A program made the position numbers and the translations under genes. The notes beneath the pieces were generated by a model. That model made no database searches and was not told where the DNA came from. It was given only the letters and a program-made list of their open reading frames with translations. Shown here piece by piece: positions 7,125-17,873 of a DNA stretch of 43,787 bases; position 1 is the first letter of the stretch, and the number at the start of each line of letters is the position of its first letter. The stretch spans positions 1 through 43,787 of the forward strand of contig CAZYMF010000019.1 of NCBI GenBank assembly GCA_964648215.1. The letters are read 5' to 3'. Source of the DNA: CAZYMF01 sp964648215. GTDB lineage: Bacteria; Desulfobacterota; Binatia; HRBIN30; JACQVA1.

Positions 7125-8018
7125 TCACGGGCGCCGCCTGCTCGCCAGCGACCCGTGCTCCAGCCACGCGGCGGCTTCGGGAGAAAGCGTCTCGGCGACG
7201 CGGCGCCGATACAGCTCCAGCTCTTCCGCCGTGAGCACGTCGCGCCAGCGGCCGTTGGTGCCCTTGTAGAGGAAGCTCTCCGTGCCGCCTTCGAAGACGA
7301 GCTCGAAGGGGCCGATCTCGTTGCCGCGAGCGCGCATCGACTCGAACGTGCAACGCTCGACCACGCTCGGCCACAGATCCTCCGGCACCTCCTGTCCGAG
7401 GAAGGCGGCGATTCTGCGCATCTCGCCGGCGAGGTCGGCCTTGAGGTCGTTGTAGTGCAGCAGCAACACGTTGGGCTCGTGGCGCCTGGGCCACCACGAC
7501 GCCAGGTAGGCGGGGGCGCTCTCGTAGCTCTCCAGCCAGAAGGGGAAGTCCGCGTGCGGATCGGCGCTCCAGTACAGCGGCTGGCCGCCCTCCGCCTCCG
7601 CCTCGGCGTTCGCCATCGCGACGACCTCGGGGCGCATCTTCGCCATGTGGTTGAGCAGCGACATGAACGCGTCGCGGCCGTCGCGCAGCACGACGATGTA
7701 GGAGGCCGTCGGCCACCAGGGCACGCCGTCCGCGGGCGTGTGGGTTTTCAGGAAGCGCCGGTGCTGCTGCTGCTCGAGGCGTTCGGCCACGACCGCGGCC
7801 GGCTCGATCCGCCCGTCGATCCAGGGGCCGACCATGACCACCGGCTCGGGCAGGGAGCCGTCGGGCCAGAAGAGCGAGGCGACGATCGCCTGCGTCCAAG
7901 TCGTGCCGCACTTCGGTGGCGTGGCGATGATGACGTCGCCGGCGCGATGTCGAAACGCGTCCCAGCGCTTGGAGTCGGTCACTCCGTCGACGTAGATGCG
8001 GCGTGGCGATGTTTGCAT
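7125..8018 (-). CDS. PAPS-dependent sulfotransferase
   Basis: A 297-residue cytosolic sulfotransferase (Sulfotransfer_1 type). The 5'-phosphosulfate loop is PPKCGTTW (34-41), the family His lies in KTHTP (His93) and the 3'-phosphate motif is RDGRDAFMS (112-120). The C-terminal region has the usual RG(N) segment of the PAPS site (MRARGNEIG and KGTNGRW). It transfers sulfonate from PAPS to an alcohol or amine; the acceptor is unknown. The frame stays open far upstream to 8660, but that extension is antisense to the YpeA gene, so the start is the ATG at 8018 (MQTSPRR). Its 5' end faces the divergent YpeA gene with 114 bp between. Confidence 0.88.
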   Translation of the reverse strand: MQTSPRRIYVDGVTDSKRWDAFRHRAGDVIIATPPKCGTTWTQAIVASLFWPDGSLPEPVVMVGPWIDGRIEPAAVVAERLEQQQHRRFLKTHTPADGVPWWPTASYIVVLRDGRDAFMSLLNHMAKMRPEVVAMANAEAEAEGGQPLYWSADPHADFPFWLESYESAPAYLASWWPRRHEPNVLLLHYNDLKADLAGEMRRIAAFLGQEVPEDLWPSVVERCTFESMRARGNEIGPFELVFEGGTESFLYKGTNGRWRDVLTAEELELYRRRVAETLSPEAAAWLEHGSLASRRRP

Positions 8019-8132
8019 GGTCGGTTTCTTATACACTTTCGCTTCGACGTTCCATGCTGCGGGTGAACCCGGCGACGGGTCGCGTCGTCCGCTGGCAACC
8101 CCCCGGGCGGATGCTCTATTGAAGATCGCGGC

Positions 8133-8591
8133 ATGGGCGAAGAGCTGGTGATCCGGCCGTATCGGGGCGAGGACGAAGAGGCGGTCGTCGCGCTGTGGCG
8201 CCGCTGCGACCTCGTCGTGCCCTGGAACGACCCCTACGCGGACATCGCCGGCAAGATGGCGGCGCAGCCGGAGCTGTTCTTCGTCGGGGTGCTGGGCGAG
8301 GAAATCGTCGCCACGGTGATGGCGGGATACGAGGGACACCGCGGCTGGATCAACTACCTCGGCGTCGCGCCCGAGAAGCGAAGCCGAGGCCTCGGGCGGA
8401 TGCTGATGGACCATGCCGAGCGGGAGCTGCGCGCGCGGGGCTGCCCGAAGATCAACCTCCAGGTGCGCGGCTCCAACCGGGCGGCGATCGGGTTCTACCA
8501 GCGCATCGGCTTCTCGGTCGACGACGTCGTCAGTCTCGGGAAAAGATTGCCGGCGGCGCGGGCAGATCGGAGTAGAAAGGGGAAGGGGTAG
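8133..8591 (+). CDS. ypeA: GNAT acetyltransferase YpeA
   Basis: A 152-residue single-domain GNAT that matches E. coli YpeA throughout: LWRRCDLVVPWNDP (21-34), KMAAQPELFFVG, VMAGYEGHRGWINYLGV (64-80), acetyl-CoA loop RSRGLGRMLM (85-94), RGCPKINLQV and the closing YQRIGFSVDDVVSLGKRL. YpeA substrates are not established, so the product is named by family. A lysine- and arginine-rich tail follows SLGKRL. Divergent from the sulfotransferase gene and convergent with the histidine kinase gene, whose stop lies 27 bp away. Confidence 0.92.
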   Translation: MGEELVIRPYRGEDEEAVVALWRRCDLVVPWNDPYADIAGKMAAQPELFFVGVLGEEIVATVMAGYEGHRGWINYLGVAPEKRSRGLGRMLMDHAERELRARGCPKINLQVRGSNRAAIGFYQRIGFSVDDVVSLGKRLPAARADRSRKGKG

Positions 8592-8617
8592 GGCGGAGAA
8601 GACTCCCCGGTTGGTCC

Positions 8618-11101
<2,484 letters not shown>

Positions 11102-11109
11102 AAGTAAAA

Positions 11110-11137
11110 ATTATGTCCTCCGGTCGCGGTGAGTCAA
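11110..11137 (-). promoter_or_regulatory. sigma70-type promoter of the hybrid histidine kinase gene
   Basis: Minus-strand -35 TTGACT (11137-11132), 16-bp spacer, -10 CATAAT (11115-11110). The AT-rich stretch stands out from high-GC surroundings. The predicted transcription start falls at or next to the GTG at 11101, suggesting a leaderless transcript. Confidence 0.65.
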
Positions 11138-11293
11138 TCGAGAAAATCGCGGCGGCGATCACTGTGGCAAGTGGACTTCGCGCCCTTCGCCGGCAACCGC
11201 CTCGGCAGCCCGCTGAAAGACGCGGGACACCCTTGGGCAGGCCGAGGGCGAACCGGCAAGGCCCGTTGGGATCCGGACGCGGCGCCGCGGGGG

Positions 11294-11413
11294 TTACCCT
11301 TCCTTCACCGGAATCGTGCCGATGAAATCCATCTTGCCGAGGTGGACGCCGTTGTGGCGCAGGATCGCGTACGCCGTCGTTGCGTGGAAGAAGAAGTTCG
11401 GGATGGCGACGGG
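11294..11413 (-). pseudogene. 3' remnant of a DUF1993 family gene
   Basis: About 40 codons on the minus strand, encoding FFFHATTAYAILRHNGVHLGKMDFIG and a short tail to the stop at 11294. This is the C-terminal segment of DUF1993 proteins (DinB-like helical bundle), normally about 165-175 residues. The rest of the gene is missing: upstream of about 11414 the sequence becomes the antisense of a PIN-domain remnant. Non-functional. Confidence 0.65.
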
Positions 11414-11421
11414 GCTCCGGT

Positions 11422-11582
11422 GGGCGAAGCTTCTTGCGAACCTACGTGCCGCCGGACAATCCATGCCGGTCAAGGACAGCCTGATCGCGGCGACGGCGCT
11501 GGCCCATGACCTGACCGTGGTTACGCGCAACGACCGCGATTTCAAGAAGGCATGGGTGAAGATCGTTGACCCCTTTGCTTGA
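11422..11582 (+). pseudogene. 3' remnant of a PIN-domain toxin gene (VapC-like)
   Basis: About 53 codons on the plus strand: WAKLLANLRAAGQ, then SMPVKDSLIAATALAHDLTVVTRNDRDF and a closing VKIVDPFA. This is the C-terminal third of VapC-type PIN ribonucleases, with the conserved acidic residues of DSLIAATA and TRNDRDF. The first two catalytic acidic residues and the antitoxin gene are gone; upstream DNA is the reverse strand of a DUF1993 fragment. The open frame from 11316 is therefore chimeric and not a real gene. Confidence 0.7.
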
Positions 11583-11630
11583 GGCGCAAGGCCGCGCCAT
11601 CGGGCTATTGCCTGCCGCCCAACACCTCGC

Positions 11631-12053
11631 TTACGACGAGGCAGCTCTCTTCACCCCCAGTTGCGTGATGAGCAACGCCGCTCCGGCCATGGTGACGCCC
11701 TTCAGAAAGAAGGAAGTCTGGATGGTCCGCATCTGCGCGTCCGGCGCGGTGATCATCCCGACGCCATGAACCGTGATGGTGACCGGGATGAGGAACAGGA
11801 AGATCAGCCAGCCGCCGAGGCGTGGATGCCAGTTGGCGACGATCATCGTCGCGCCGAGCAGTTCCACGACGGCGGAGATCATCACCCAGAAGGCGCGGAA
11901 CGGAATCGCCGCCGGCATCAAGGCGACGTACTCGCCCAGGTTGGTGAAGTGGGTGACCCCCGACAGGAAGAAGATGAGGGTGAACATCACCCGCCCGGTC
12001 ATCGCAACGGCCGGGTGCAGTAGGAGAAGATCGTTCGTCTCGGTCTCGGCCAT
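11631..12053 (-). CDS. DoxX-family membrane protein
   Basis: A 140-residue inner-membrane protein with four hydrophobic segments. The typical DoxX start is MTGRVMFTLIFFLSGVTHFTNL (about 17-38), followed by a second block around FWVMISAVVELLGATMIV, then GGWLIFLFLIPVTITVH and a final helix. DoxX proteins are linked to thiol stress or quinone-type redox roles, but the specific function is unclear. The ATG at 12053 has GCGGAGG as ribosome binding site 7 nt upstream. Its upstream 60 bp and first 15 or so codons closely resemble those of the substrate-binding protein gene to the right. Confidence 0.85.
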   Translation of the reverse strand: MAETETNDLLLLHPAVAMTGRVMFTLIFFLSGVTHFTNLGEYVALMPAAIPFRAFWVMISAVVELLGATMIVANWHPRLGGWLIFLFLIPVTITVHGVGMITAPDAQMRTIQTSFFLKGVTMAGAALLITQLGVKRAASS

Positions 12054-12115
12054 GGCAGCCTCCGCGCGGATTGGGAATAGGGCCCGCCCTAGCAGGGGAG
12101 TCCGTCGCGGCGCAA
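12054..12115 (-). promoter_or_regulatory. 5' module of doxX-like gene, duplicated upstream of the next gene
   Basis: From TTGCGC (12115-12110), a possible -35, through to CCGCGCGGAGG, the ribosome binding site. The same ordered blocks (TTGCGCC, CGAC, GACTC, CTGCT, CCCAATCCGCGCGGAGG) recur at 13433-13376. The -10 is weak in both copies. Confidence 0.45.
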
Positions 12116-12142
12116 GCGGAGCCGGGACGGACGGACTCGCGG

Positions 12143-13375
12143 TCACGGGGGCGGCACGTGGGTCGGAACGATCTGCGCCGCCAGCTCGCGCTGGCCGTTG
12201 TTCAGGTTCACGACGGTCACCGTCTTCTGCGGGATGCGTGACCCGCCGGCGTAGCTGATCGTTCCGGTGACGCCGGCCAGGTCGTGGGTGGAAGCCAGCG
12301 CCGCCCCGATCGCCGCTCGGTCGCTCGAGCCGGCGCGGCGAATGGCGTCGACCAGCAGCTCGACGGTGTCGTAGCCGAGGCCGGCAAACGCGTTCTCGGG
12401 AGCGGCGCCGTAGCGGCTCTCGTAGTCGGCGACGAACTGGCGCACGCGGGCGTCGGCGGAATCGGCGACCAGCAGGGCGTGCGTCGTGTAGTCGACGTCG
12501 CCGGCGGCGGCGCCGAGCTGCAGCAGCGACGCCGTGTCGTACCCGTCGCCCCCGAGGATCGGCCGGCCGATGCCGGCGGCGCGCACCTGGGTGACGATGT
12601 CGGCGATCTCGTCGGGGCCGGAGGCGATGTAGAGGATGTCGGGCAGGGTGCCGAGGCCCTCGAGCTGCTCGAGCTGCGCCGACACGTCGAGGGCGCCGTC
12701 GTGTCCGTGGTACTGCGCTTCCAGAACGACGGCGCCGCCGACGTCCGTGAACGCCTCGCGAAAGTAGCGGCCGAGCAGGACGGTGTAGTCGAGCGTGTCG
12801 TCGAGCAGCAGATAGGCCGTGCGCGCTTGCAGCGACGACGTCGCGTACTCGGCGGCGGCGGCCGCCTGCGCGTTGTCGCCAAAGCAGGCGAGATAGAGGT
12901 AGGCGGGCACCTGGTCCGGTAGCTGCGGCGAGGTGGCGCCGGAAGTCACGAAGAACGTCTTCGCGGTCGCCGCCACCGGCGCCGCGGCGAGCACCGCATT
13001 CGTGTCGCTGAGGCCGAAGACGGCCGAGACGTGGGCGTCGATCAGGTCGCCGGTGCGCGCCGCCAGCACCGCAGGGTCCGTCTCGCCGTCGACCGTGAGC
13101 AGATCGACCGTTCGTCCGAGCACCCCGCCGGCCGCGTTGATCTGCTCCACGGCGAGGATCGCTCCGTTGTGCGAGGGAATGCCGAGCGACTCCTGCGAGC
13201 CGGTCAGGTTGAACACTCCGCCGAGATCGATCGTCGTCGCTGTCTGGTCGCCGTCCCCACACCCCGCGATCGCCAGCGCGCAGAGAGCCGCCAGCGCCCA
13301 CGAGAACAGGCGGCCTCGCCGTGTACCGAGTGCCGGGTGCGGCAGCCGGAGATGTTTCGCCTCGGTGTCGACCAT
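12143..13375 (-). CDS. branched-chain amino acid-type ABC transporter substrate-binding lipoprotein
   Basis: A 410-residue periplasmic binding protein of the LivK/Peripla_BP_6 type. The lipobox is IAGC with Cys39. The fold starts LGGVFNLTGSQESLG, then HNGAILAVEQINAAGGVLGR, with later PDILYIASGPDEIADIV and FAGLGYDTVELLVDAIRRAG. It would bind a small amide or amino acid and deliver it to an ABC permease, but no permease or ATPase gene is nearby, so it may be a sensor or an orphan. Start: ATG at 13375 (MVDTEAK) has GGAGG 6 nt upstream; the longer frame to 13456 has no such signal. About 90 bp upstream of doxX on the same strand. Confidence 0.85.
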   Translation of the reverse strand: MVDTEAKHLRLPHPALGTRRGRLFSWALAALCALAIAGCGDGDQTATTIDLGGVFNLTGSQESLGIPSHNGAILAVEQINAAGGVLGRTVDLLTVDGETDPAVLAARTGDLIDAHVSAVFGLSDTNAVLAAAPVAATAKTFFVTSGATSPQLPDQVPAYLYLACFGDNAQAAAAAEYATSSLQARTAYLLLDDTLDYTVLLGRYFREAFTDVGGAVVLEAQYHGHDGALDVSAQLEQLEGLGTLPDILYIASGPDEIADIVTQVRAAGIGRPILGGDGYDTASLLQLGAAAGDVDYTTHALLVADSADARVRQFVADYESRYGAAPENAFAGLGYDTVELLVDAIRRAGSSDRAAIGAALASTHDLAGVTGTISYAGGSRIPQKTVTVVNLNNGQRELAAQIVPTHVPPP

Positions 13376-13526
13376 GCGAACCTCCGCGCGGATGGGATGG
13401 GAGCGGACTACAGCAGAGTCGGTCGAGGCGCAAACCGTATCGGGCCGCACTTCCATGCTGTTGTCGGCGCAGGAGCTCGATGCTGCGACACGCGCCTCGG
13501 GGCGCAGGCTTCCGGCAGGCCGGACT

Positions 13527-13889
13527 TCAGGCGCGGCGGCCTTCGCGGTTGTAACCCTTGTCGCCGAACGGCTGCAACTTCTGTAGCCACAGGTCCTCGA
13601 GGACTTTGAGGTCCTCGGTCGGGTCGTAGCTCGGCTTGTCCGACGGGTCGAGCAAGTCGAGCGTTTCGAAGACGAAAGCGTCGGGACCGAAGTCGTCCCA
13701 GTCCTGCTGCAGTTGCTGGTTGCGGTGCGACTTCATGCGTAGCTGCGCGCGGTGGCTGTTCAGCTTGCCGGGGACGTCGCGCGAGGCGCCGACCAGCGCC
13801 TTGCCGTTGGCGCTGTTGCGGATGCAATAGACCCCCATCGGTCGGGGCGTCTCCTTGTACTGGCGGATGAGCTCCTTGCGATCGGTCAT
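13527..13889 (-). CDS. GIY-YIG nuclease family protein (small, divergent)
   Basis: A 120-residue single-domain protein. Its core reads GVYCIRNSANGKALVGAS (about 19-36), where GVY and LVG take the places of the GIY and YIG signature, followed by a helix KLNSHRAQL, a DWDDFGPDAFVFE strand pair and LEDLWLQKLQPFGDKGYN with the conserved Glu. The second signature Tyr is replaced by Leu, so nuclease activity is uncertain. Small proteins of this type stand alone in many proteobacteria and actinobacteria without a known role. ATG at 13889; GAGG lies 7-10 nt upstream. Confidence 0.82.
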   Translation of the reverse strand: MTDRKELIRQYKETPRPMGVYCIRNSANGKALVGASRDVPGKLNSHRAQLRMKSHRNQQLQQDWDDFGPDAFVFETLDLLDPSDKPSYDPTEDLKVLEDLWLQKLQPFGDKGYNREGRRA

Positions 13890-14190
13890 GACGCGGCCTC
13901 GTTACCACGCGTGCTGCCATCGGACCAGGCCCGCGCCCGTTCGCCGCCGGGAAAGGATTGACGGTTGGGGTGTTGAAACGATGCCGGACGGGCGACAGTG
14001 GGGTCACGACCGTTCGGGGTCGTCCACGACGAGCAGGCGCACTCCGTCGACCAGCCATTCGCCCCGGTCCTTGCCCCAGAAGCGCTCGCTGCTGACGCTT
14101 GTCGGCCCGGCGACGGCGGCATGCCCTCCCCCCTTTTTCGCTCCCATTCCTGTGCTACGACAAGGACGAGGTTCCTTCCGTGGAGTGCCG

Positions 14191-15921
14191 ATGAGCAACG
14201 AAATCCAACCATCATCCAGCCCGGCCCCGAACGCGCGCCGGCGGCGCGTGCTGGTCGTCGGCGGGGTCGCCGGGGGCGCCTCGTGCGCCGCGCGCCTGCG
14301 CCGGCTCGACGAGTCGTGCGAGATCGTCGTCTTCGACCGCGGACCCTATGTCTCCTTCGCCAACTGCGGGCTGCCCTACTACGTCGGCAACGTCATCGCC
14401 GACGAGGGCAAGCTCCTGGTGGCCTCGGCCGAGACCTTTCGCCAGCGCTTCAACGTCGCCGTGCACACCGACACCGAGGCCACCGCCGTCGATCGCGACG
14501 GGCGCACCCTCACCGTGCGTGACCTCAATAGCGGGTCCACGCGCACCGAGCCGTACGACGTGCTGGTGCTCTCGCCCGGAGCCGCGCCGATCCGCCCCCC
14601 TCTTCCCGGCGTCGATCTGCCCGGCGTGTTCGCCGTGCGTAGCATTCCCGACTCGCGCCGCATCCGCACCTGGATCACCGAGCGCAACGCCCGTACCGCC
14701 GTCGTCGTCGGGGGCGGCTTCATCGGCCTGGAGATGGTCGAGAACCTCGTCCATCGCGAGCTGGCGGTGACCCTGCTGGAGAAGCTGACCCAGGTAATGC
14801 CGCCGCTCGATCCGGAAATGGCGGCGCCGCTGATGCAGCACCTCGAAGGCAAAGGCGTTCGGCTCCGTCTCGGCGACGGCCTGGCCGGCATCGAGCAGGA
14901 CGCCGACGGCGGACTGGTCGTGGTCGCGGAGAGCGGCGCGCGCCTGCCCGCCGACCTCGTCATCCTGGCGCTCGGCGTGCGACCGGAGACGGCCCTGGCG
15001 CGCGCCGCCGGGCTGCGCATCGGTGCCCGCGGCGGGATCGTCGTCGATGAGCAGATGCGCACCTCCGATCCGTGTATCTGGGCGGTCGGCGACGTCGTCG
15101 AGGTGCAGGACGTGCTCACCGGACAGGAGACGGTGCTGCCGCTCGCCGGCCCGGCCAATCGACAAGGGCGGGTGGCCGCCGAGGCGATTGCCGGCCGGCC
15201 CACCCGCTTCCGCGGCGTGCAGGCGACGGCCGTGGTCGGCGTGCTGGGCATGACAGCGGCGTCGACGGGCGCGTGCGAGAAGGGGCTGCGGCGCGCCGGC
15301 GTGACGGACTTCGAGAAGGTCTACCTGCACCCCGGCCACCACGCCGGCTACTACCCGGGGGCGCAGCGGATCCATCTCAAGCTGCTGTTCTCGGTGCCTG
15401 ACGGGCGTATCCTCGGTGCGCAGGCCGTGGGGATGAAAGGGGTGGAGAAGCGCATCGACGTCATCGCCACCGCGATCCAGTTCGGCGGCACCGTGCACGA
15501 CCTGGCCGAAACCGAGCTGTGCTACGCGCCGCAGTTCGGCGCCGCGAAGGACCCGGTAAACCTCGCCGGCATGATCGCCGCGAACCTGCTCAACGGCGAC
15601 ATGCCGGTGGCCGACTGGGAGCAGCTCGGCGGCGACGACGGGGACCGCGTCGTGCTCGACGTGCGCGAGCCCGAGGAGTTCGCCGCGGGACACCTGCCCG
15701 GCGCGGTCAACGTGCCGCTGTCGCAGATGCGGCAGCGCCATACCGAGCTGCCCAGGGAGCGCGACATCTGGGTCTGCTGCGGCGTCGGCCAGCGCGCCTA
15801 CTACGTCACCCGTTTCCTCGCCCAGCTCGGGTACCGACCGCGCAACCTGTTGGGCGGCTACGCGACGTTCCAGGCGCTGCGCGCCGCGGGCATGCTCGCG
15901 CCGTCCGATCAGTCGGTGTAG
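14191..15921 (+). CDS. CoA-disulfide reductase fused to a rhodanese domain
   Basis: A 576-residue flavoprotein disulfide reductase. The FAD motif is VLVVGGVAGGASCAARLRR (19-37), the single redox-active Cys59 sits in SFANCGLPYYVG, the NAD(P)H motif is VVVGGGFIGLEM, and the second FAD block is CIWAVGDVVE. A dimerisation domain ends near 470, followed by a rhodanese domain starting VVLDVREPEEFAAGHLPGA, whose active-loop Cys lies in VCCGVGQRAYYV. Such CoADR-Rhd fusions reduce CoA disulfides or persulfides and polysulfide with NAD(P)H. The ATG at 14191 gives the family length; the open frame to 13855 is extra. Its last 13 bp overlap the convergent transglycosylase gene. Confidence 0.92.
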   Translation: MSNEIQPSSSPAPNARRRRVLVVGGVAGGASCAARLRRLDESCEIVVFDRGPYVSFANCGLPYYVGNVIADEGKLLVASAETFRQRFNVAVHTDTEATAVDRDGRTLTVRDLNSGSTRTEPYDVLVLSPGAAPIRPPLPGVDLPGVFAVRSIPDSRRIRTWITERNARTAVVVGGGFIGLEMVENLVHRELAVTLLEKLTQVMPPLDPEMAAPLMQHLEGKGVRLRLGDGLAGIEQDADGGLVVVAESGARLPADLVILALGVRPETALARAAGLRIGARGGIVVDEQMRTSDPCIWAVGDVVEVQDVLTGQETVLPLAGPANRQGRVAAEAIAGRPTRFRGVQATAVVGVLGMTAASTGACEKGLRRAGVTDFEKVYLHPGHHAGYYPGAQRIHLKLLFSVPDGRILGAQAVGMKGVEKRIDVIATAIQFGGTVHDLAETELCYAPQFGAAKDPVNLAGMIAANLLNGDMPVADWEQLGGDDGDRVVLDVREPEEFAAGHLPGAVNVPLSQMRQRHTELPRERDIWVCCGVGQRAYYVTRFLAQLGYRPRNLLGGYATFQALRAAGMLAPSDQSV

Positions 15922-17774
15922 CAGCCGGCGACCTCGGCGTCGCGACCGTCCTTGACCGCCTGGTACTTCTGCCAGAAGAGGTCGTCGATCTTCTTCAGCG
16001 ACCGCCTCTCGTTGCGGGCGCGGTAGCGCGTCATCTGGCCGGGGCCGCCGTTGTAGATCGCGTAGGTGGCGCGGGCGAGGTTGTCGATGCCACCCGGACG
16101 TTTCTGCTCGCCCTTGGCGATGGCGTAGTCGCTCAGATAGTGGAGCAGGATCTCGCTGCCGGCGCGGCCGTTGTAGGCGATGTCGCCGAGCAGCCCCTTC
16201 AGGTTGTACACGCCGCGCCAGACGTGCACGTTCACCTGCATCATGCCCACCGAGCCGACGCGCGACTTGAGCGGGACCAGCTTGCCGTTGCGCCGCAGGT
16301 ACTGCCGCCAGCAGCTCTCCTGCCAGGCCGCGGCCAGGACGAGGTTGCGGAAGAGCGGTTTGACCGCGGCCTCCAGGTCTCCCTTCTCCAGGGCCTGGTC
16401 GGCGACGTGGTGCAATAGATCGCGGGCCAGCGGCAGGTAGTCGTCGATGTCCGCTCGCGTCGGCGCCCAGCGGTTCAGCTTGGCGATGATGTCCGGGTCG
16501 ATCGAGGCCCAGGCCGCGCTTTCGAGCCACGAGCGCCCGAGGGCGAGAAAGCGAGCGAGCGGCTCGAGGGTGCTGAGGTCGGCGTCGGGCGAGAGCGACG
16601 GCGGCGGCAACGGCGGGCCGAGCCCGAGCAGGGTACGCAGCTCCGGATCGACGTCGGTGCCGTAGGCCACCGGGTCCTCGATCGCCGCCGGTGCCACCAT
16701 GCGCGCCAGGCGGCGCAGGCCGTCGGCGGAGATCTCCACGCCGACATCCGGCCCGAGCTGGTTGAGCGCGGCCAGGGCGTCGCCCGCGGAGATGAAGCTG
16801 GTGTACTGCAGCGCGGTGGCCGCCGGCAGCCCCGCCGCTTCCCGGCGCAGCACCGGCGCCAGCCGTTCCCAGGTGCGCAGAAATAGACCGGGCACCGGAT
16901 CGGGAGCGTTGGCGGAGGACGGGACGAGTGCGTCGAGAAGGTCGTAGCGGGCGTCGAGCAGGACATCGAGGACGACCTGGCGCAGCTCGCCCTTGGTGTC
17001 GGCGGCGCAGCGTTTCACCACGAAGGTCAGGAAGGCATCCCACTGCTGCCACTGCGTCTGCCACGCCGCCAGCTCCGCCGCCGTCAGCGTCGGCTGCGGC
17101 GGCGGCGCGGCGGCGGCAGCGCGTGGCTCGACGTCGAAGGCCAGGGTCACCGCCAGCTCCCCGTCGGCGAGGCGCGGGTCGCGCACCGACAACGAGGCCA
17201 GCAGCTTGTCGACCTGCTCCCGGCTGCCGGGGAGAACCAGCGGCAGCCAGGCCTTGAGCTCGTCGAAGGGCTGGGTCAGATCGACGTGCACGGCCTCCAG
17301 CCGCGGCTGCACGTACTTCTTCACCAGGTCCCACAGCTTGCCGGTGAAGAAGTGCTTCTCGTGCTGCTCGTCGTAGATGTTCGAGTTGACGACCTTGAAG
17401 GTGATCGAGCGCGCCGCCGCGTCGAGCTGCGGCTCCTCGAAGACCTCGAGGAACCCCTTCCAGTCGAGAGCGACCAGGCATTTGCTGCCGACTTTGGTAC
17501 CGATGCGGGCGTCGCCGCGGGTTTCAATCCGCAGCTGCCCGTCGACGACGTCGAGCTTGGGCTCGTACAGCTCCAGCCAGCCGCAGCCGACGCCGTCATT
17601 CCACAGCGTCGCCTTCTCTCCGGGCTCGGTGTAGAGCTGCTGCACCAGGGTCTGGCGCACGAAGCCGAGGTCCATCCGGATCGGCACCGTCACCTCGCGC
17701 GCCGCGGCGTGGCCGGCGAGGAGCATCGCCAGCAGAAGCGTGGCGACCGAAGCGGTTTTCACTCGAGCCAGCAC
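15909..17774 (-). CDS. secreted lytic transglycosylase with C-terminal SLT domain
   Basis: A 621-residue exported protein with a signal peptide cleaved after GHAAA (residue 25). Residues 26 to about 460 match no domain I know and probably form an accessory substrate-binding region. The C-terminal SLT domain has catalytic Glu486 in AAWQESCWRQY, GSVGMMQVNVHVW (508-520) and the AIYNGGPG motif (572-579). It cleaves the MurNAc-GlcNAc bond in periplasmic peptidoglycan. It is larger than MltC/Slt-type core enzymes, and the SLT domain sits at the end as in Slt70. Its stop region overlaps the convergent reductase gene by 13 bp. Confidence 0.87.
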   Translation of the reverse strand: MLARVKTASVATLLLAMLLAGHAAAREVTVPIRMDLGFVRQTLVQQLYTEPGEKATLWNDGVGCGWLELYEPKLDVVDGQLRIETRGDARIGTKVGSKCLVALDWKGFLEVFEEPQLDAAARSITFKVVNSNIYDEQHEKHFFTGKLWDLVKKYVQPRLEAVHVDLTQPFDELKAWLPLVLPGSREQVDKLLASLSVRDPRLADGELAVTLAFDVEPRAAAAAPPPQPTLTAAELAAWQTQWQQWDAFLTFVVKRCAADTKGELRQVVLDVLLDARYDLLDALVPSSANAPDPVPGLFLRTWERLAPVLRREAAGLPAATALQYTSFISAGDALAALNQLGPDVGVEISADGLRRLARMVAPAAIEDPVAYGTDVDPELRTLLGLGPPLPPPSLSPDADLSTLEPLARFLALGRSWLESAAWASIDPDIIAKLNRWAPTRADIDDYLPLARDLLHHVADQALEKGDLEAAVKPLFRNLVLAAAWQESCWRQYLRRNGKLVPLKSRVGSVGMMQVNVHVWRGVYNLKGLLGDIAYNGRAGSEILLHYLSDYAIAKGEQKRPGGIDNLARATYAIYNGGPGQMTRYRARNERRSLKKIDDLFWQKYQAVKDGRDAEVAGCYTD

Positions 17775-17873
17775 CCGGTTTCGTCTCCGTCGAGGAAGTC
17801 GAAGAGTCGAAGGTCGAAGAGTTGATGGCGGAACGGCCCCGGGGGACGCCGCCGTTGCGTATCGACTCCTGTC

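Noticed and set aside
11316..11421. 5' part of the plus-strand frame ending in the PIN remnant
   Set aside because: It is the reverse strand of the DUF1993 remnant, so the frame is chimeric.
14212..17481. 1089-codon open frame on the minus strand
   Set aside because: Runs antisense to the CoA-disulfide reductase gene and through the SLT gene in another frame; high GC keeps such frames open. Its protein is Arg/Ala-rich low complexity with no domain.
17787..17825. CRISPR-like short repeat (GTCGAAG units)
   Set aside because: Units are 7-9 bp with no spacers; a simple-sequence tract, not an array.
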